This document shows, one piece after another, positions 7,615 through 15,798 of a stretch of DNA of 64,000 nt (positions are counted from its first letter, which is position 1; every line of letters starts with the position of its first letter). Below the pieces are notes generated by a model. That model was not told where the DNA came from. It was given only the letters and a program-made list of their open reading frames with translations, and made no database searches. The position numbers were made by a program, and so were the translations under genes. This DNA is from Arthrobacter sp. ES3-54 (GTDB taxonomy: Bacteria; Actinomycetota; Actinomycetes; Actinomycetales; Micrococcaceae). Location of the stretch: the NCBI RefSeq assembly GCF_029504395.1, contig NZ_JAQFIF010000006.1, forward strand, positions 124,001 through 188,000. Reading direction: 5' to 3'.

Positions 7615-8268
7615 CTAGACCCCGAGGCGGCGCTGCAGCTGCTCAAAGCCCTGGTGGTACTCGGGCTGCAGGCGGATCTGGCCGTCGGCGTCGGCGTCGC
7701 GCAGGGCCTCCATGTCCTCCAGTGTGGGGTCGGTGAACCACTTGGCGATCGTCACGCCGTGGGCGGGGACGAAGAGCTGGTGGATGTGGTTTCCGGCTTC
7801 GATGCTGCCGGTCCTGACCACCCTGAGGTAGGTGCCCACCCGGCCTGCCTCGGTGAACCGCTTGACCCAGTGCGGTTCGCCCATCCGGCGCTGGAAGGTG
7901 GCGCAGGGGATGCGGGGTGAGGTGACTTCGACCTCGACGTCCAATCCGATCTTCCAGCGTTCGCCGATCACGGCGTTGGAGGCGTTGAGGCCCGTGATCC
8001 GCAGGTTTTCGCCGAAGATGCCCGGCGGCAGGTCCCGCCCGAGCTCGCCGGCCCAGTAGTCGGCGTCGTCCTGCGAATACGCGTAGAGTGCCTGGTCCTC
8101 GCCGCCGTGGTGGATCCTGCTGGCCTGGACATCACCGCGCAGGCCGAGTTTGTGGACCCGCACCGGTCCGGCGACGGGGCGCTTGTCAATCGCGGTGACC
8201 CCGACGCTGCCGGGATCATCGAGCAACTGGTGAACCCTGCAGACAGCAAGCACAGATGCGGTTTCCAT
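7615..8268 (-). CDS. MOSC domain-containing protein (YiiM-like)
   Basis: The product has 217 residues from METASVLAVC. The MOSC core is visible: GLRGDVQASRIHHGGEDQAL (residues 45-65, conserved G-D and HGG-D), GIFGENLRI (near 90), and RIPCATFQRRMG (near 125), whose Cys is the residue thought to carry transferable sulfur or bind molybdenum cofactor. YiiM-type MOSC proteins reduce N-hydroxylated compounds such as 6-hydroxylaminopurine with the molybdenum cofactor. I preferred ATG 8268 to an in-frame ATG 24 bases upstream because conserved sequence starts there. It is divergent from the acyl-CoA dehydrogenase, with 75 bp between them. Confidence 0.88.
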   Translation of the reverse strand: METASVLAVCRVHQLLDDPGSVGVTAIDKRPVAGPVRVHKLGLRGDVQASRIHHGGEDQALYAYSQDDADYWAGELGRDLPPGIFGENLRITGLNASNAVIGERWKIGLDVEVEVTSPRIPCATFQRRMGEPHWVKRFTEAGRVGTYLRVVRTGSIEAGNHIHQLFVPAHGVTIAKWFTDPTLEDMEALRDADADGQIRLQPEYHQGFEQLQRRLGV

Positions 8269-8343
8269 GGCACCAGTGTAGGCCTGCGGCACGGCCGGGC
8301 ACCGGACTCAACGCGGCACGCTGGCCGGCCGTAGGATGCTGGC

Positions 8344-9534
8344 ATGAGCAACCACGTCAACCAGTCCGACGTTTCCGATGTCCTAGCGATCGATTCGCTG
8401 CTGAGCGCTGAGGAGCTGGCTGTGCGGGAGCGCGTCCGCGATTTCACCAACCAGCGGATCCGCCCCGACATCGCCGGCTGGTACGAGGACGCCGTGTTCC
8501 CCCTCGACCTCGCCCCGGAACTTGGCGAACTCGGCGTGCTCGGCATGCATCTGGAGGGCTACGGTTGCCCGGGCCGCTCCGCCGTCGAATACGGCCTCGC
8601 GGCCATGGAACTCGAGGCCGGCGATTCCGGCGTCCGCACGTTCGTCTCCGTGCAGGGCTCCCTCGCCATGACAGCCATCCACAAGTGGGGCTCCGAGGAC
8701 CAAAAGCAGGAGTGGCTCCCCCGGATGGCCGCCGGCGAACTGATCGGCGCGTTTGCCCTGACCGAGCCCACGGCCGGATCCGATCCAGCGTCCATGACCA
8801 CCTTTGCCCGCCCTGACGGGACCGGCGATAGCGCCGGCTGGATCCTGGACGGCGCCAAACGCTGGATCGGGCTCGCCTCCGTGGCGGATGTGCTGGTGGT
8901 GTGGGCCATGACCGACGACGGCGTGCGCGGTTTCCTCGTCCCCGCCGGCACCGCGGGCGTCACCGCCACCCCGATCGGGCAGAAACTCTCGATGCGCGCC
9001 TCCATCCAGTGCGACATCACGTTCGACGCCGTCCGGCTGGGCCCCGAGGCGCTGCTGCCGGCGGCGCGGGGGCTGCGGGGCCCCTTCTCCTGCCTCAACG
9101 AGGCCCGGTACGGGATCGCGTGGGGTGCGATGGGCGCCGCCCGGGATTCCTACGAGGCCGCCCTGGCCTATGCCCAGGAGCGGCTGCAGTTCGGCAAACC
9201 GCTGGCCGGATACCAGCTAACGCAGGAGAAACTCGTGAACATGCTCCTGGAAATCCAAAAGGGCACCCTGCTGGCCCTGCACCTGGGCCGGCTCAAGGAC
9301 GCCGGCACGCTGCGTCCGGAACAAATCTCGCTCGGCAAGCTGAACAACGTGCGGGAGGCACTCGCCATTGCCCGGGAGGCGCGCACCATCCTGGGCGGCA
9401 ACGGCATCACGCTGGACCATTCCCCGCTGCGGCACGCCGCCAACCTGGAATCGGTCCGCACGTACGAGGGAACCGACGAAGTCCACACCCTGATCCTGGG
9501 CCAGCACATCACGGGTCTGCCCGCCTTCCGCTAG
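8344..9534 (+). CDS. Acyl-CoA dehydrogenase, glutaryl-CoA dehydrogenase-like
   Basis: The product has 396 residues with the three acyl-CoA dehydrogenase domains in order: an N-terminal helical domain, the β-barrel (FALTEPTAGSDPASM, FAD/substrate binding, near 140), and the C-terminal helical domain (GNGITLDHSPLRHAANLESVRTYEGT). The Glu of YEGTDEVH is the catalytic base. The R-E-A-R-T-I-L-G-G-N-G segment and SVQGSL-type N-terminal motif resemble GcdH, which oxidatively decarboxylates glutaryl-CoA to crotonyl-CoA in lysine and tryptophan breakdown. No ETF or other pathway gene is adjacent, so the substrate is an inference. The start ATG follows TAGGATGCTGGC. Its stop overlaps the stop of the convergent truncated SDR gene. 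Confidence 0.9.
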   Translation: MSNHVNQSDVSDVLAIDSLLSAEELAVRERVRDFTNQRIRPDIAGWYEDAVFPLDLAPELGELGVLGMHLEGYGCPGRSAVEYGLAAMELEAGDSGVRTFVSVQGSLAMTAIHKWGSEDQKQEWLPRMAAGELIGAFALTEPTAGSDPASMTTFARPDGTGDSAGWILDGAKRWIGLASVADVLVVWAMTDDGVRGFLVPAGTAGVTATPIGQKLSMRASIQCDITFDAVRLGPEALLPAARGLRGPFSCLNEARYGIAWGAMGAARDSYEAALAYAQERLQFGKPLAGYQLTQEKLVNMLLEIQKGTLLALHLGRLKDAGTLRPEQISLGKLNNVREALAIAREARTILGGNGITLDHSPLRHAANLESVRTYEGTDEVHTLILGQHITGLPAFR

Positions 9535-9659
9535 CCGCGCGAGTCGAGCGTCCGTGTAGAAGTCCCGGCGGCAAGACGGCGCGCAATGCCGGCGCCCATT
9601 CCGGCGAGCCGGCCGACCCCGGTGACAAGGGCCGTCTTATGCGGGACAAGGTTGCTCAT
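9531..9659 (-). pseudogene. Truncated short-chain dehydrogenase (SDR) remnant
   Basis: A 42-codon minus-strand frame starts MSNLVPHKTALVTGVGR and contains the SDR cofactor motif (ALVTGVGRLAGMGAGIARRL), then ends after GTSTRTLDSRG at a TAG that overlaps the stop of the acyl-CoA dehydrogenase gene. A functional SDR needs about 240 residues, so everything after the first β-α-β turn is lost. It sits 35 bp downstream of the GT87 gene on the same strand. It may be an internal deletion that joined the N-terminus to a few C-terminal codons, but the origin of the tail cannot be proven here. Confidence 0.7.
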
Positions 9660-9694
9660 ACCAGACAGCTCAGCGGTGGCGGCCGTCAGGCCGC

Positions 9695-11071
9695 CTACGA
9701 AGCGGAGGAAGAGGCGGCGGCCCGGAAGTCCCGTTCGGCAGCCGGCCCGGACGCGAGGTCGAGCCCGGGTGGCAGGTCGAGCCCCGGTGCCAGCGCATCG
9801 AGCCGCAGGGCGACGAGCCAGCAGACCAGCAGGGCCACGGCGCAGAAGACACCGGAGCTGGAGGCCATGATCCACAAGCCGGGCGTCTGGACATCGAGGT
9901 TTTCCGCGCCGAGGGCTGTGCCAATGGTCTTGGGCGAGAACAGGAAGACGAGGATCGAGATGCCCAGCACGACGCCCATGGTCCAGCGCATTCCGGCGTA
10001 GCGGCGCGGGGTTTCCCGCAGGGTCCAGGCGAAAGCCGGAAATATTGCCGCGACCCAGACCCAGTGGTGGGACCACGAGACCGGGCTGATCAGGAGCATG
10101 GTGAGCGCCGTCGCGGACACGGCCACGACGCGGGCGCCCTGATCGCTGGCGGCTTTGATCACTCCGGCGCCAACGGCCACGACCACCAGGCTCAGCACCA
10201 GCCACGGCACAGTGGCGTGCGCCTCCGGGACACCGAAGTGCAGCAGGGCGCCCTTGAGCGACAGGTTGTCCACATAGCCCGCTCCCCCCATCCGGGAGGT
10301 GTCCGGCAGCATCTGGAGCCAGAACTGCAGGGATTCGGCGGGCCGCAGCAGCCAGCCGAGCACCACGGTGGCGGTGAAGCCGGCAGCCATGTTGCCCAGG
10401 CCGCGCCAGTCCTTGCGGACCAGGTAGTACAGCCCGAACACCAGGGGCGTCAGCTTGATGCCGGCAGCGACGCCCACCAGGAAGCCGCTGCCGGGGAAGC
10501 CGCGGGTCCAACGCGGGTTGCGGGCCAGCAGGTCCACGGCGATCAGGCCCATCAGCAGGGCATTGATTTGTCCGAACGCCAGGGTCTCGCGCCACGGACC
10601 GAGGTTCAGCACCGCCAGGACCAGGACGGCGGCGGCCCAGCCGTTGCCCGGAGTCCGGAAGGTAGCGCGCCACGAGGATTTCGCGTTCCAGTACCGGACC
10701 GCACGGGCCGCGGTCAGGATCGCCACGACGGCGCCGGCCGCGTTGAACAGGTTCAGCGCTGCCGCCTGGGGCAGCCGGGCCAAAAGACCGAAGATCAGGG
10801 CGGCGAACGGCGGGTAGGTGAACATCAGGTTCGGGCCGCCGGCCCAGTCCACATTTCCCCTGTACAGGTCCGAGGGCGCCGCGCCGGCGTCGTTGAGGAT
10901 TTTGCCGCCGTACCAGTAGACGCTGAAGTCCAGGCCGTGCTTGGCCCAGAGGCCGAGCGAGATCCAGATGAAGTAGCCCACGGCGGCGATGGCCAGGACG
11001 ACGGAGAGCCGGAGCAGCTGCGGGACGGGTGAGTGCCGCGCCGGGCTGTGGTCGGAATCGGGCACTGACAT
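9695..11071 (-). CDS. GT87-family polyprenol-phosphate-dependent mannosyltransferase
   Basis: The 458-residue integral membrane protein has about ten hydrophobic spans. After the first span comes GLDFSVYWYGGKILNDAG with the conserved acidic residue, then NLMFTYPPFAALIFG, both hallmarks of GT87 (DUF2029) glycosyltransferases such as mycobacterial PimE, which use decaprenyl-phosphomannose on the outer face of the membrane. KLTPLVFGLYYLVRKDWR and VSWSHHWVW are further conserved loops. The acceptor is unknown (lipomannan-like glycolipid or wall glycan is likely). The ATG at 11071 follows GGGGAATTC. The tail includes an 18-bp DNA duplication (9756-9791) that repeats PGLDL. Confidence 0.9.
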   Translation of the reverse strand: MSVPDSDHSPARHSPVPQLLRLSVVLAIAAVGYFIWISLGLWAKHGLDFSVYWYGGKILNDAGAAPSDLYRGNVDWAGGPNLMFTYPPFAALIFGLLARLPQAAALNLFNAAGAVVAILTAARAVRYWNAKSSWRATFRTPGNGWAAAVLVLAVLNLGPWRETLAFGQINALLMGLIAVDLLARNPRWTRGFPGSGFLVGVAAGIKLTPLVFGLYYLVRKDWRGLGNMAAGFTATVVLGWLLRPAESLQFWLQMLPDTSRMGGAGYVDNLSLKGALLHFGVPEAHATVPWLVLSLVVVAVGAGVIKAASDQGARVVAVSATALTMLLISPVSWSHHWVWVAAIFPAFAWTLRETPRRYAGMRWTMGVVLGISILVFLFSPKTIGTALGAENLDVQTPGLWIMASSSGVFCAVALLVCWLVALRLDALAPGLDLPPGLDLASGPAAERDFRAAASSSAS

Positions 11072-11173
11072 GAATTCCCCAATCGGGCTGCTGGTGTAGA
11101 CGCTGGCCGTTTGGTCGGTTCCGTCCAGGGCGGCGCAAACGCGCCCTCGCTGTCGGGTCAGTCTACAGAACAG

Positions 11174-12523
11174 CTACGCCGGGACCGGGACCGACTCCGG
11201 CTTCCGGGCGTCTTTGCGGATGGTGGCGCTGATGACGGCGGCGATGGTGCACATGGCGGCGGCGGCAAACCAGGCGTAGGTGTACTGGCCGGTGGCGTCA
11301 CGCACCGCCCCGGCTGCAAGGGCGGCGGCGGCCGCGCCGAGCTGGTGGGCCGCGAACACCCAGCCAAACACGACGCTCCCGTCGGCACCGAACACCTGGC
11401 GGCAGATCGCGGCGGTGGGAGGCACGGTGGCGACCCAGTCCAGGCCGTAGATGACCACGAACACGATCATGCTGGGCTGGACGGTGGCGCTGAGCAGCAG
11501 CGGCAGGACCAGCAGCCCGATCCCGCGGAACTGGTAGTACACGGCGAGCAGGATCCGGGGGTTGAAGCGGTCCGTGAGCCAGCCGGAGGCGATGGTGCCG
11601 ATGATGTCGAAGAGGCCGACGACGGCGAGCAGGCCCGCCGCGGTGGTTTCGGGCATGCCGTGGTCATGTGCGGAGGGGATGAAGTGGGTGCCGATCAGCC
11701 CGTTGGTGGTCGCGCCGCAGATCGCGAAACCGGCCACGAGGGCCCAGAAGGTACGCACCTTGCTGGCCCGCTTGAGGACCTGCAGGGCACGGACCGCGGC
11801 GTTCCGGCGCGCCTCCGCTGTTTCCGGCCCTATCGATTCGGTCGATTCGGTCGATGCCAGCCCGGTGCTTGCGTCGGCGGCCGGCGGCGTCGCCCCGTAG
11901 GGCAGCACGCCGACGTCGGCCGGGGAGTTCTTCAGGAACTTCAGCACGAGCGGCACCACGGCCAGCGCGCCGGCACCGATAAGGAGCGAGGCCTGCCGCC
12001 AGCCCGGGTCCTGGGCCAGGAGCGCGATGAAGGGCAGGAACACGAGCTGCCCGGCGGCACTGCCGGCGGTGAGGATGCCGATCACCAGGCCGCGGCTCTT
12101 GGCGAACCAGGTGTTGGCGATGGTGGCGGCGAAGACCAGCGCCATGGACCCGGTACCGAGCCCGATCAGCAGCCCCCACGTCAGCAGGATCTGCCAGGAC
12201 TGCGTCACGAGGACCGTCAGGGCGCTGCCGGCGCCGATCAGCACCAGAGCCACGGCCGTGACGGCGCGGATGCCGAAACGTTCCATCAGGGCCGCCGCGA
12301 ACGGCGCCGTGAGCCCGAAGAGCACGAGGTTGATGCTGACCGCGGCAGAGAGCACGGTGGTGGACCAGCCGAACTCGTTCTGCAGCGGCACCATCAGCAC
12401 GCCCGGCGCTGCCCGGAACCCGGCGGCGCCGACCAGCGCGAGGAATGCCACGGCGGCGACAGTCCACGCCGGGTGGAAGCGGCGGCGGACGGGAACGGGG
12501 GCCATGGTTTCAGGGGCGCTCAT
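11174..12523 (-). CDS. MFS transporter, monocarboxylate/oxalate-formate antiporter type
   Basis: The product has 449 residues with 12 predicted spans and a central loop (AADASTGLASTESTESIG) that splits the two halves. Segments such as FGWSTTVLSAAVSINLVLFGLTAPFAAAL and RGLVIGILTAGSAAGQLVFLP are typical of the MCT/OFA-like (MFS_1) exporters or importers; the substrate is not evident. The start ATG overlaps the stop of the HxlR regulator (ATGA), so regulator and transporter are coupled and the transporter is probably the regulated function. The loop's repeated TEST codons come from a short GATTCGGTC duplication near 11833-11850. Confidence 0.88.
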   Translation of the reverse strand: MSAPETMAPVPVRRRFHPAWTVAAVAFLALVGAAGFRAAPGVLMVPLQNEFGWSTTVLSAAVSINLVLFGLTAPFAAALMERFGIRAVTAVALVLIGAGSALTVLVTQSWQILLTWGLLIGLGTGSMALVFAATIANTWFAKSRGLVIGILTAGSAAGQLVFLPFIALLAQDPGWRQASLLIGAGALAVVPLVLKFLKNSPADVGVLPYGATPPAADASTGLASTESTESIGPETAEARRNAAVRALQVLKRASKVRTFWALVAGFAICGATTNGLIGTHFIPSAHDHGMPETTAAGLLAVVGLFDIIGTIASGWLTDRFNPRILLAVYYQFRGIGLLVLPLLLSATVQPSMIVFVVIYGLDWVATVPPTAAICRQVFGADGSVVFGWVFAAHQLGAAAAALAAGAVRDATGQYTYAWFAAAAMCTIAAVISATIRKDARKPESVPVPA

Positions 12524-13041
12524 GCGGCGGTTCCGTTCTGGACAGGGGTCCCGGTGCCGGCCGAGGCCAGGGGCACGGGGTCCGCGGTGCGGGAGAGGCT
12601 GTGCCAGCTCGTGTTGACGGCCGTCAGCGGTTCCCCGCAGGCCGTACACGTGTCCGCCGAGGAGGTCCGCTCCCCGCAGCCGCTGTGGATGACGAACATG
12701 TGCGCCTGCCCGGACGGCGCCGGGAGGTGCTTTTCGGCCCAGATCACGACGGCGTTGAGCACCGGGAGGGCGTCCTCGCCCTTGGCGGTGAGGACGTATT
12801 CCTGGCGGGTGCGGCCGCCGTCGTCGTAGGGCCGCCGGGTGAGGAGGCCGGCCTCGACGAGCCCGGCGAGCCGCTTGGTGAGCACGGAATCGGCCACCCC
12901 CAGCCGCTGCTTCATGGCCTCGAAGCGGCCGTTGCCGAAGAACACCTCGCGCAGGACCAGCATGCTCCAGGGATCGCCGAGGATGTCGAGGCCGCGGGCC
13001 ATGCTGCAGGTCCGCTGGGACCAATCGGATCGAAGTGCCAT
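12520..13041 (-). CDS. HxlR-family winged-helix regulator with C-terminal CxxC tail
   Basis: The product has 173 residues. Residues 12-100 form the HxlR winged helix: CSMARGLDILGDPWSMLVLRE, FEAMKQRLGVADSVLTKRLAGLVEAGLL, then the wing YDDGGRTRQEYVLTAKG. After residue 115 there is an extra segment with HSGCGERTSSADTCTACG, four Cys and a His in a zinc-ribbon- or redox-switch-like arrangement, not present in minimal HxlR proteins. This suggests a metal- or thiol-responsive sensor that controls the coupled MFS gene (inference). The ATG at 13041 is preceded by AGGGTGG, which is part of a perfect inverted repeat (13044-13084). Confidence 0.88.
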   Translation of the reverse strand: MALRSDWSQRTCSMARGLDILGDPWSMLVLREVFFGNGRFEAMKQRLGVADSVLTKRLAGLVEAGLLTRRPYDDGGRTRQEYVLTAKGEDALPVLNAVVIWAEKHLPAPSGQAHMFVIHSGCGERTSSADTCTACGEPLTAVNTSWHSLSRTADPVPLASAGTGTPVQNGTAA

Positions 13042-13043
13042 GC

Positions 13044-13084
13044 GGCCACCCTAGCTGACTCTCTTAGAGAAAGCTAGGGTGGCC
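13044..13084. promoter_or_regulatory. Perfect 13-bp inverted repeat over the HxlR ribosome site
   Basis: Arms 13044-13056 and 13072-13084 (AGCTAGGGTGGCC and its complement) enclose a 15-nt spacer that itself contains TCTCTTAGAGA. The arm next to the HxlR ATG contains the AGGGTGG ribosome site. It could be an autoregulatory operator, a terminator for the upstream cystathionine gene (22 bp past its stop), or a translation-blocking hairpin in read-through mRNA. Confidence 0.7.
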
Positions 13085-13105
13085 GAGGCGCGGGTTAGCT
13101 GCCGC

Positions 13106-14314
13106 TTAGTTGTTGTCCGCCAGCGAGGAGATGGCGGCGTCGAGGTCCGCGATCAGGTCCTCGACGTCCTCGATGCCGCAGGAGAGCCGGATCAGGTTGA
13201 CCGGGACCGCCAGTTCGGTGCCCTTGACCGAGGCGTGCGTCATTTCCGAGGGGTAGTTCATGAGCGATTCGATCCCGCCCAGGGACTCGGCCAGGGTGAA
13301 CACGGAGGTCGATTCGGCCACCTTGCGTGCCGCGGCCTCGCCGCCCTTGAACTGCACGGAGATCATGCCGCCGAACTTCTTCATCTGCTTCCGGGCCAGC
13401 TCGTGGCCCGGGTGGGACGGCAGGCCCGGGTAGAGCACGGCCTCCACCTCGGGGCGTTCCAGCAGCCATTCGGCCACGGCCTGGGCGTTGTCGCTGTGCC
13501 GGTCCATGCGCACGCCGAGGGTTTTCAGGCCGCGGGTGGTGAGGAAGGCGTCCATCGGCCCGGACACGGCGCCGACGGCGAACTGGACGAAGCCAATCTT
13601 CTCCGCCAGCTCCGGGTCGTTGACCACGATCGCGCCGCCGACGACGTCCGAGTGGCCGCCGATGTACTTGGTGGTGGAGTGCACCACGATGTCGGCGCCG
13701 AGGGCGAGCGGGGTCTGCAGGTACGGCGAGGCGAACGTGTTGTCCACCACGAGGAGCGCGCCGGCGTCGTGCGCCACCTTGGCGAGCGCCTCGATGTCGG
13801 TGATCTTCATCATCGGGTTCGACGGCGTCTCCACCCACACCAGGCGGGTCTTGCCGCCGCCGTCGGCGGTGCCTCCGGCCGCGACGGCGGCGGCGACGGC
13901 GTCGAGGTCGGCCATGTCCACCGGGGTGTTGCCGATGCCCCACTCCCCCAGGACCCGGCTGATGAGCCGGTATGTTCCGCCGTAGGCGTCGTTGCCGAGC
14001 ACAATGTGGTCACCGGGGCGGCTGAGGGCGCGGATCATCGAGTCCTCGGCGGCCAGGCCCGAGCTAAAGGAGAACGCGGCGCTCCCGCCTTCCAGCGCGG
14101 CCAGCTGCTCCTGCAGCGAGTCACGGGTGGGGTTGGTGCCCCGGCCGTATTCGTAGCCGTCCCGCAGCCCGCCGATGCCGTCCTGGGCATAGGTCGACGA
14201 GAAGTGCACAGGGGGCACCACCGCCCCGGTGCGGGGCTCAAACGCCTGGCCGGCGTGGATGGCGCGGGTGTTGAAGCCCGGGTTTTTCGAGGAAGAGCTT
14301 TTAGGCAAAGACAT
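13106..14314 (-). CDS. metB: Cystathionine gamma-synthase/lyase (Cys/Met metabolism PLP enzyme)
   Basis: The product has 402 residues. It is a fold-type I PLP enzyme with YEYGRGTNPT (residues 54-63), SSGLAAE, and the PLP lysine K216 in VHSTTKYIGGHSDVVGG. RLSCGIEDVEDL near the C-terminus is the usual signature end. It joins O-acyl-homoserine and cysteine to cystathionine, or runs as a gamma-lyase. Because it is 17 bp downstream of cystathionine beta-synthase, a reverse-transsulfuration role (cystathionine to cysteine) is plausible and may be the main one; sequence alone does not decide. The start follows an AAGGAG ribosome site by 4 nt. Confidence 0.92.
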   Translation of the reverse strand: MSLPKSSSSKNPGFNTRAIHAGQAFEPRTGAVVPPVHFSSTYAQDGIGGLRDGYEYGRGTNPTRDSLQEQLAALEGGSAAFSFSSGLAAEDSMIRALSRPGDHIVLGNDAYGGTYRLISRVLGEWGIGNTPVDMADLDAVAAAVAAGGTADGGGKTRLVWVETPSNPMMKITDIEALAKVAHDAGALLVVDNTFASPYLQTPLALGADIVVHSTTKYIGGHSDVVGGAIVVNDPELAEKIGFVQFAVGAVSGPMDAFLTTRGLKTLGVRMDRHSDNAQAVAEWLLERPEVEAVLYPGLPSHPGHELARKQMKKFGGMISVQFKGGEAAARKVAESTSVFTLAESLGGIESLMNYPSEMTHASVKGTELAVPVNLIRLSCGIEDVEDLIADLDAAISSLADNN

Positions 14315-14331
14315 GGGACTCCTTGAACTGG

Positions 14332-15717
14332 TCAGTTGCTGAGGTACGCGAGGAGGTCGTGGCGGGTCAGGATCCCCACCGGGGCGCCGACAAACGTCAC
14401 CATGAGGGTGTCAGCGTCGGAGAGGAGTTCGCGGGCGGTCGAGATCGATTCGAGCGAGCCGATCACAGGGAGGCGGGCCTCCATGTGTTCGGAGATTTTG
14501 TCCGAGAGTTTGGCCTCGCCGCGGAACAGCTTGGCCGTGAGGGTTCGCTCGTCCACGGCGCCAAGGACCTCGCCCATGACCACGGGCGGTTCCTGGGACA
14601 GGACGGGGATGTGCGAGACGCCGTATTCGTTCATGATGTTGATGACATCGCGGACGGATTCGTTCGGGTGGATGTGGACGAGGTCCGGGAGTTCACCGGT
14701 CTTGGCCTTGAGGACCTCGCCCACCGAGGCCTCGTCCCCGCTGGCCAGGAAGCCGTAGGAGCGCATCCACTGGTCATTGAAGATCTTCGCCAGGTAGCCG
14801 CGGCCGGAGTCCGGCAGGATGACCACGACGACGGCTTCCGCCGGGAGGTCCTTGGCGACCTCCATGGCGGCCACGACGGCCATGCCCGAGGACCCGCCCA
14901 CCAGCAGGCCTTCCTCGCGCGCCAGCCGGCGCGTCATCGCGAAGGAATCGGCGTCGCTGACGGCAATGACGTCGTCCGGGACGGACTTGTCATAGTTGGC
15001 CGGCCACATGTCCTCCCCGACGCCCTCGACAAAGTACGGGCGGCCCGTGCCGCCGGAGTACACCGAGCCTGCGGGATCCGCGCCGATGATCTTCACGACC
15101 CCGCCCTCTGCCGCGGGCCGCCCGGCGGAAACTTCCTTGAGGTACCGGCCTGTGCCGGTGATCGTGCCGCCGGTGCCGGCGCCGATGACGCAGTGCGTGA
15201 TGCGGCCGTCGGTGTCGTGCCAGATCTCAGGGCCGGTGGTTTCATAGTGGCTTGCCGGGGCGGCCGGGTTGGAGAACTGGTCCGGCTTGTAGGCTCCCGG
15301 GATCTCGGTGACGAGCCGGTCCGAGACGCCGTAGTAGCTTTGCGGGCTGTCCGGCGGGACGGCGGTGGGCGTAACCACCACTTCGGCGCCGTAGGCCTGG
15401 AGCACGGCCCGCTTGTCTTCGCCGACCTTGTCCGGCACGACGAAGATGCAGCGGTAGCCCTTCTGCTGGGCCACGAGCGCCAGGCCAACGCCGGTGTTGC
15501 CCGAGGTGGGCTCCACGATGGTGCCGCCGGGCAGGAGCTTGCCCGTTCGTTCGGCCTCCTCGATCATCTTCGCCGCGATGCGGTCCTTGATCGAACCGCC
15601 GGGGTTCAGGTATTCCAGCTTCACCAGGATGGTGGCAGCGATGCCATCGGTCACGTGGTTGAGTTTGACGAGCGGCGTATGGCCAATGAGGTCCAGGATG
15701 GACTGGGCGTACTTCAT
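14332..15717 (-). CDS. Cystathionine beta-synthase
   Basis: The product has 461 residues. The N-terminal fold-type II PLP domain has PGGSIKDR with the PLP lysine at K44, EPTSGNTGVGLA (phosphate/substrate loop near 68-79), and GTGGTITGTGRY; the C-terminal 120 residues form two CBS domains (SVRDVINIMNEYGVSHIPV and a second copy ending in PVGILTRHDLLAYL). It condenses serine (or O-acetylserine) with homocysteine to cystathionine. The CBS pair probably senses an adenosyl ligand. There is no haem-binding N-terminal extension as in animal enzymes. It is the first gene of a two-gene operon with the cystathionine gamma-synthase/lyase. Confidence 0.93.
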   Translation of the reverse strand: MKYAQSILDLIGHTPLVKLNHVTDGIAATILVKLEYLNPGGSIKDRIAAKMIEEAERTGKLLPGGTIVEPTSGNTGVGLALVAQQKGYRCIFVVPDKVGEDKRAVLQAYGAEVVVTPTAVPPDSPQSYYGVSDRLVTEIPGAYKPDQFSNPAAPASHYETTGPEIWHDTDGRITHCVIGAGTGGTITGTGRYLKEVSAGRPAAEGGVVKIIGADPAGSVYSGGTGRPYFVEGVGEDMWPANYDKSVPDDVIAVSDADSFAMTRRLAREEGLLVGGSSGMAVVAAMEVAKDLPAEAVVVVILPDSGRGYLAKIFNDQWMRSYGFLASGDEASVGEVLKAKTGELPDLVHIHPNESVRDVINIMNEYGVSHIPVLSQEPPVVMGEVLGAVDERTLTAKLFRGEAKLSDKISEHMEARLPVIGSLESISTARELLSDADTLMVTFVGAPVGILTRHDLLAYLSN

Positions 15718-15798
15718 AGGTACAAAGTTACCGTCTCCGAACGGGCGGGCACGTCGGCGCGGCCACGGCGCTGCCACGGCTCTGGCAGATGCGAGGAT

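Noticed and set aside
13079-15700. Long + frames opposite the CBS/CGS genes
   Set aside because: They are reverse-complement shadows. The part after 15799 of the longer frame is the real ArsB-like gene; the part before it is not coding.
15718-15798. SAM or cobalamin riboswitch before the CBS-CGS operon
   Set aside because: The intergenic space of 81 bp is too short and lacks the conserved core motifs.
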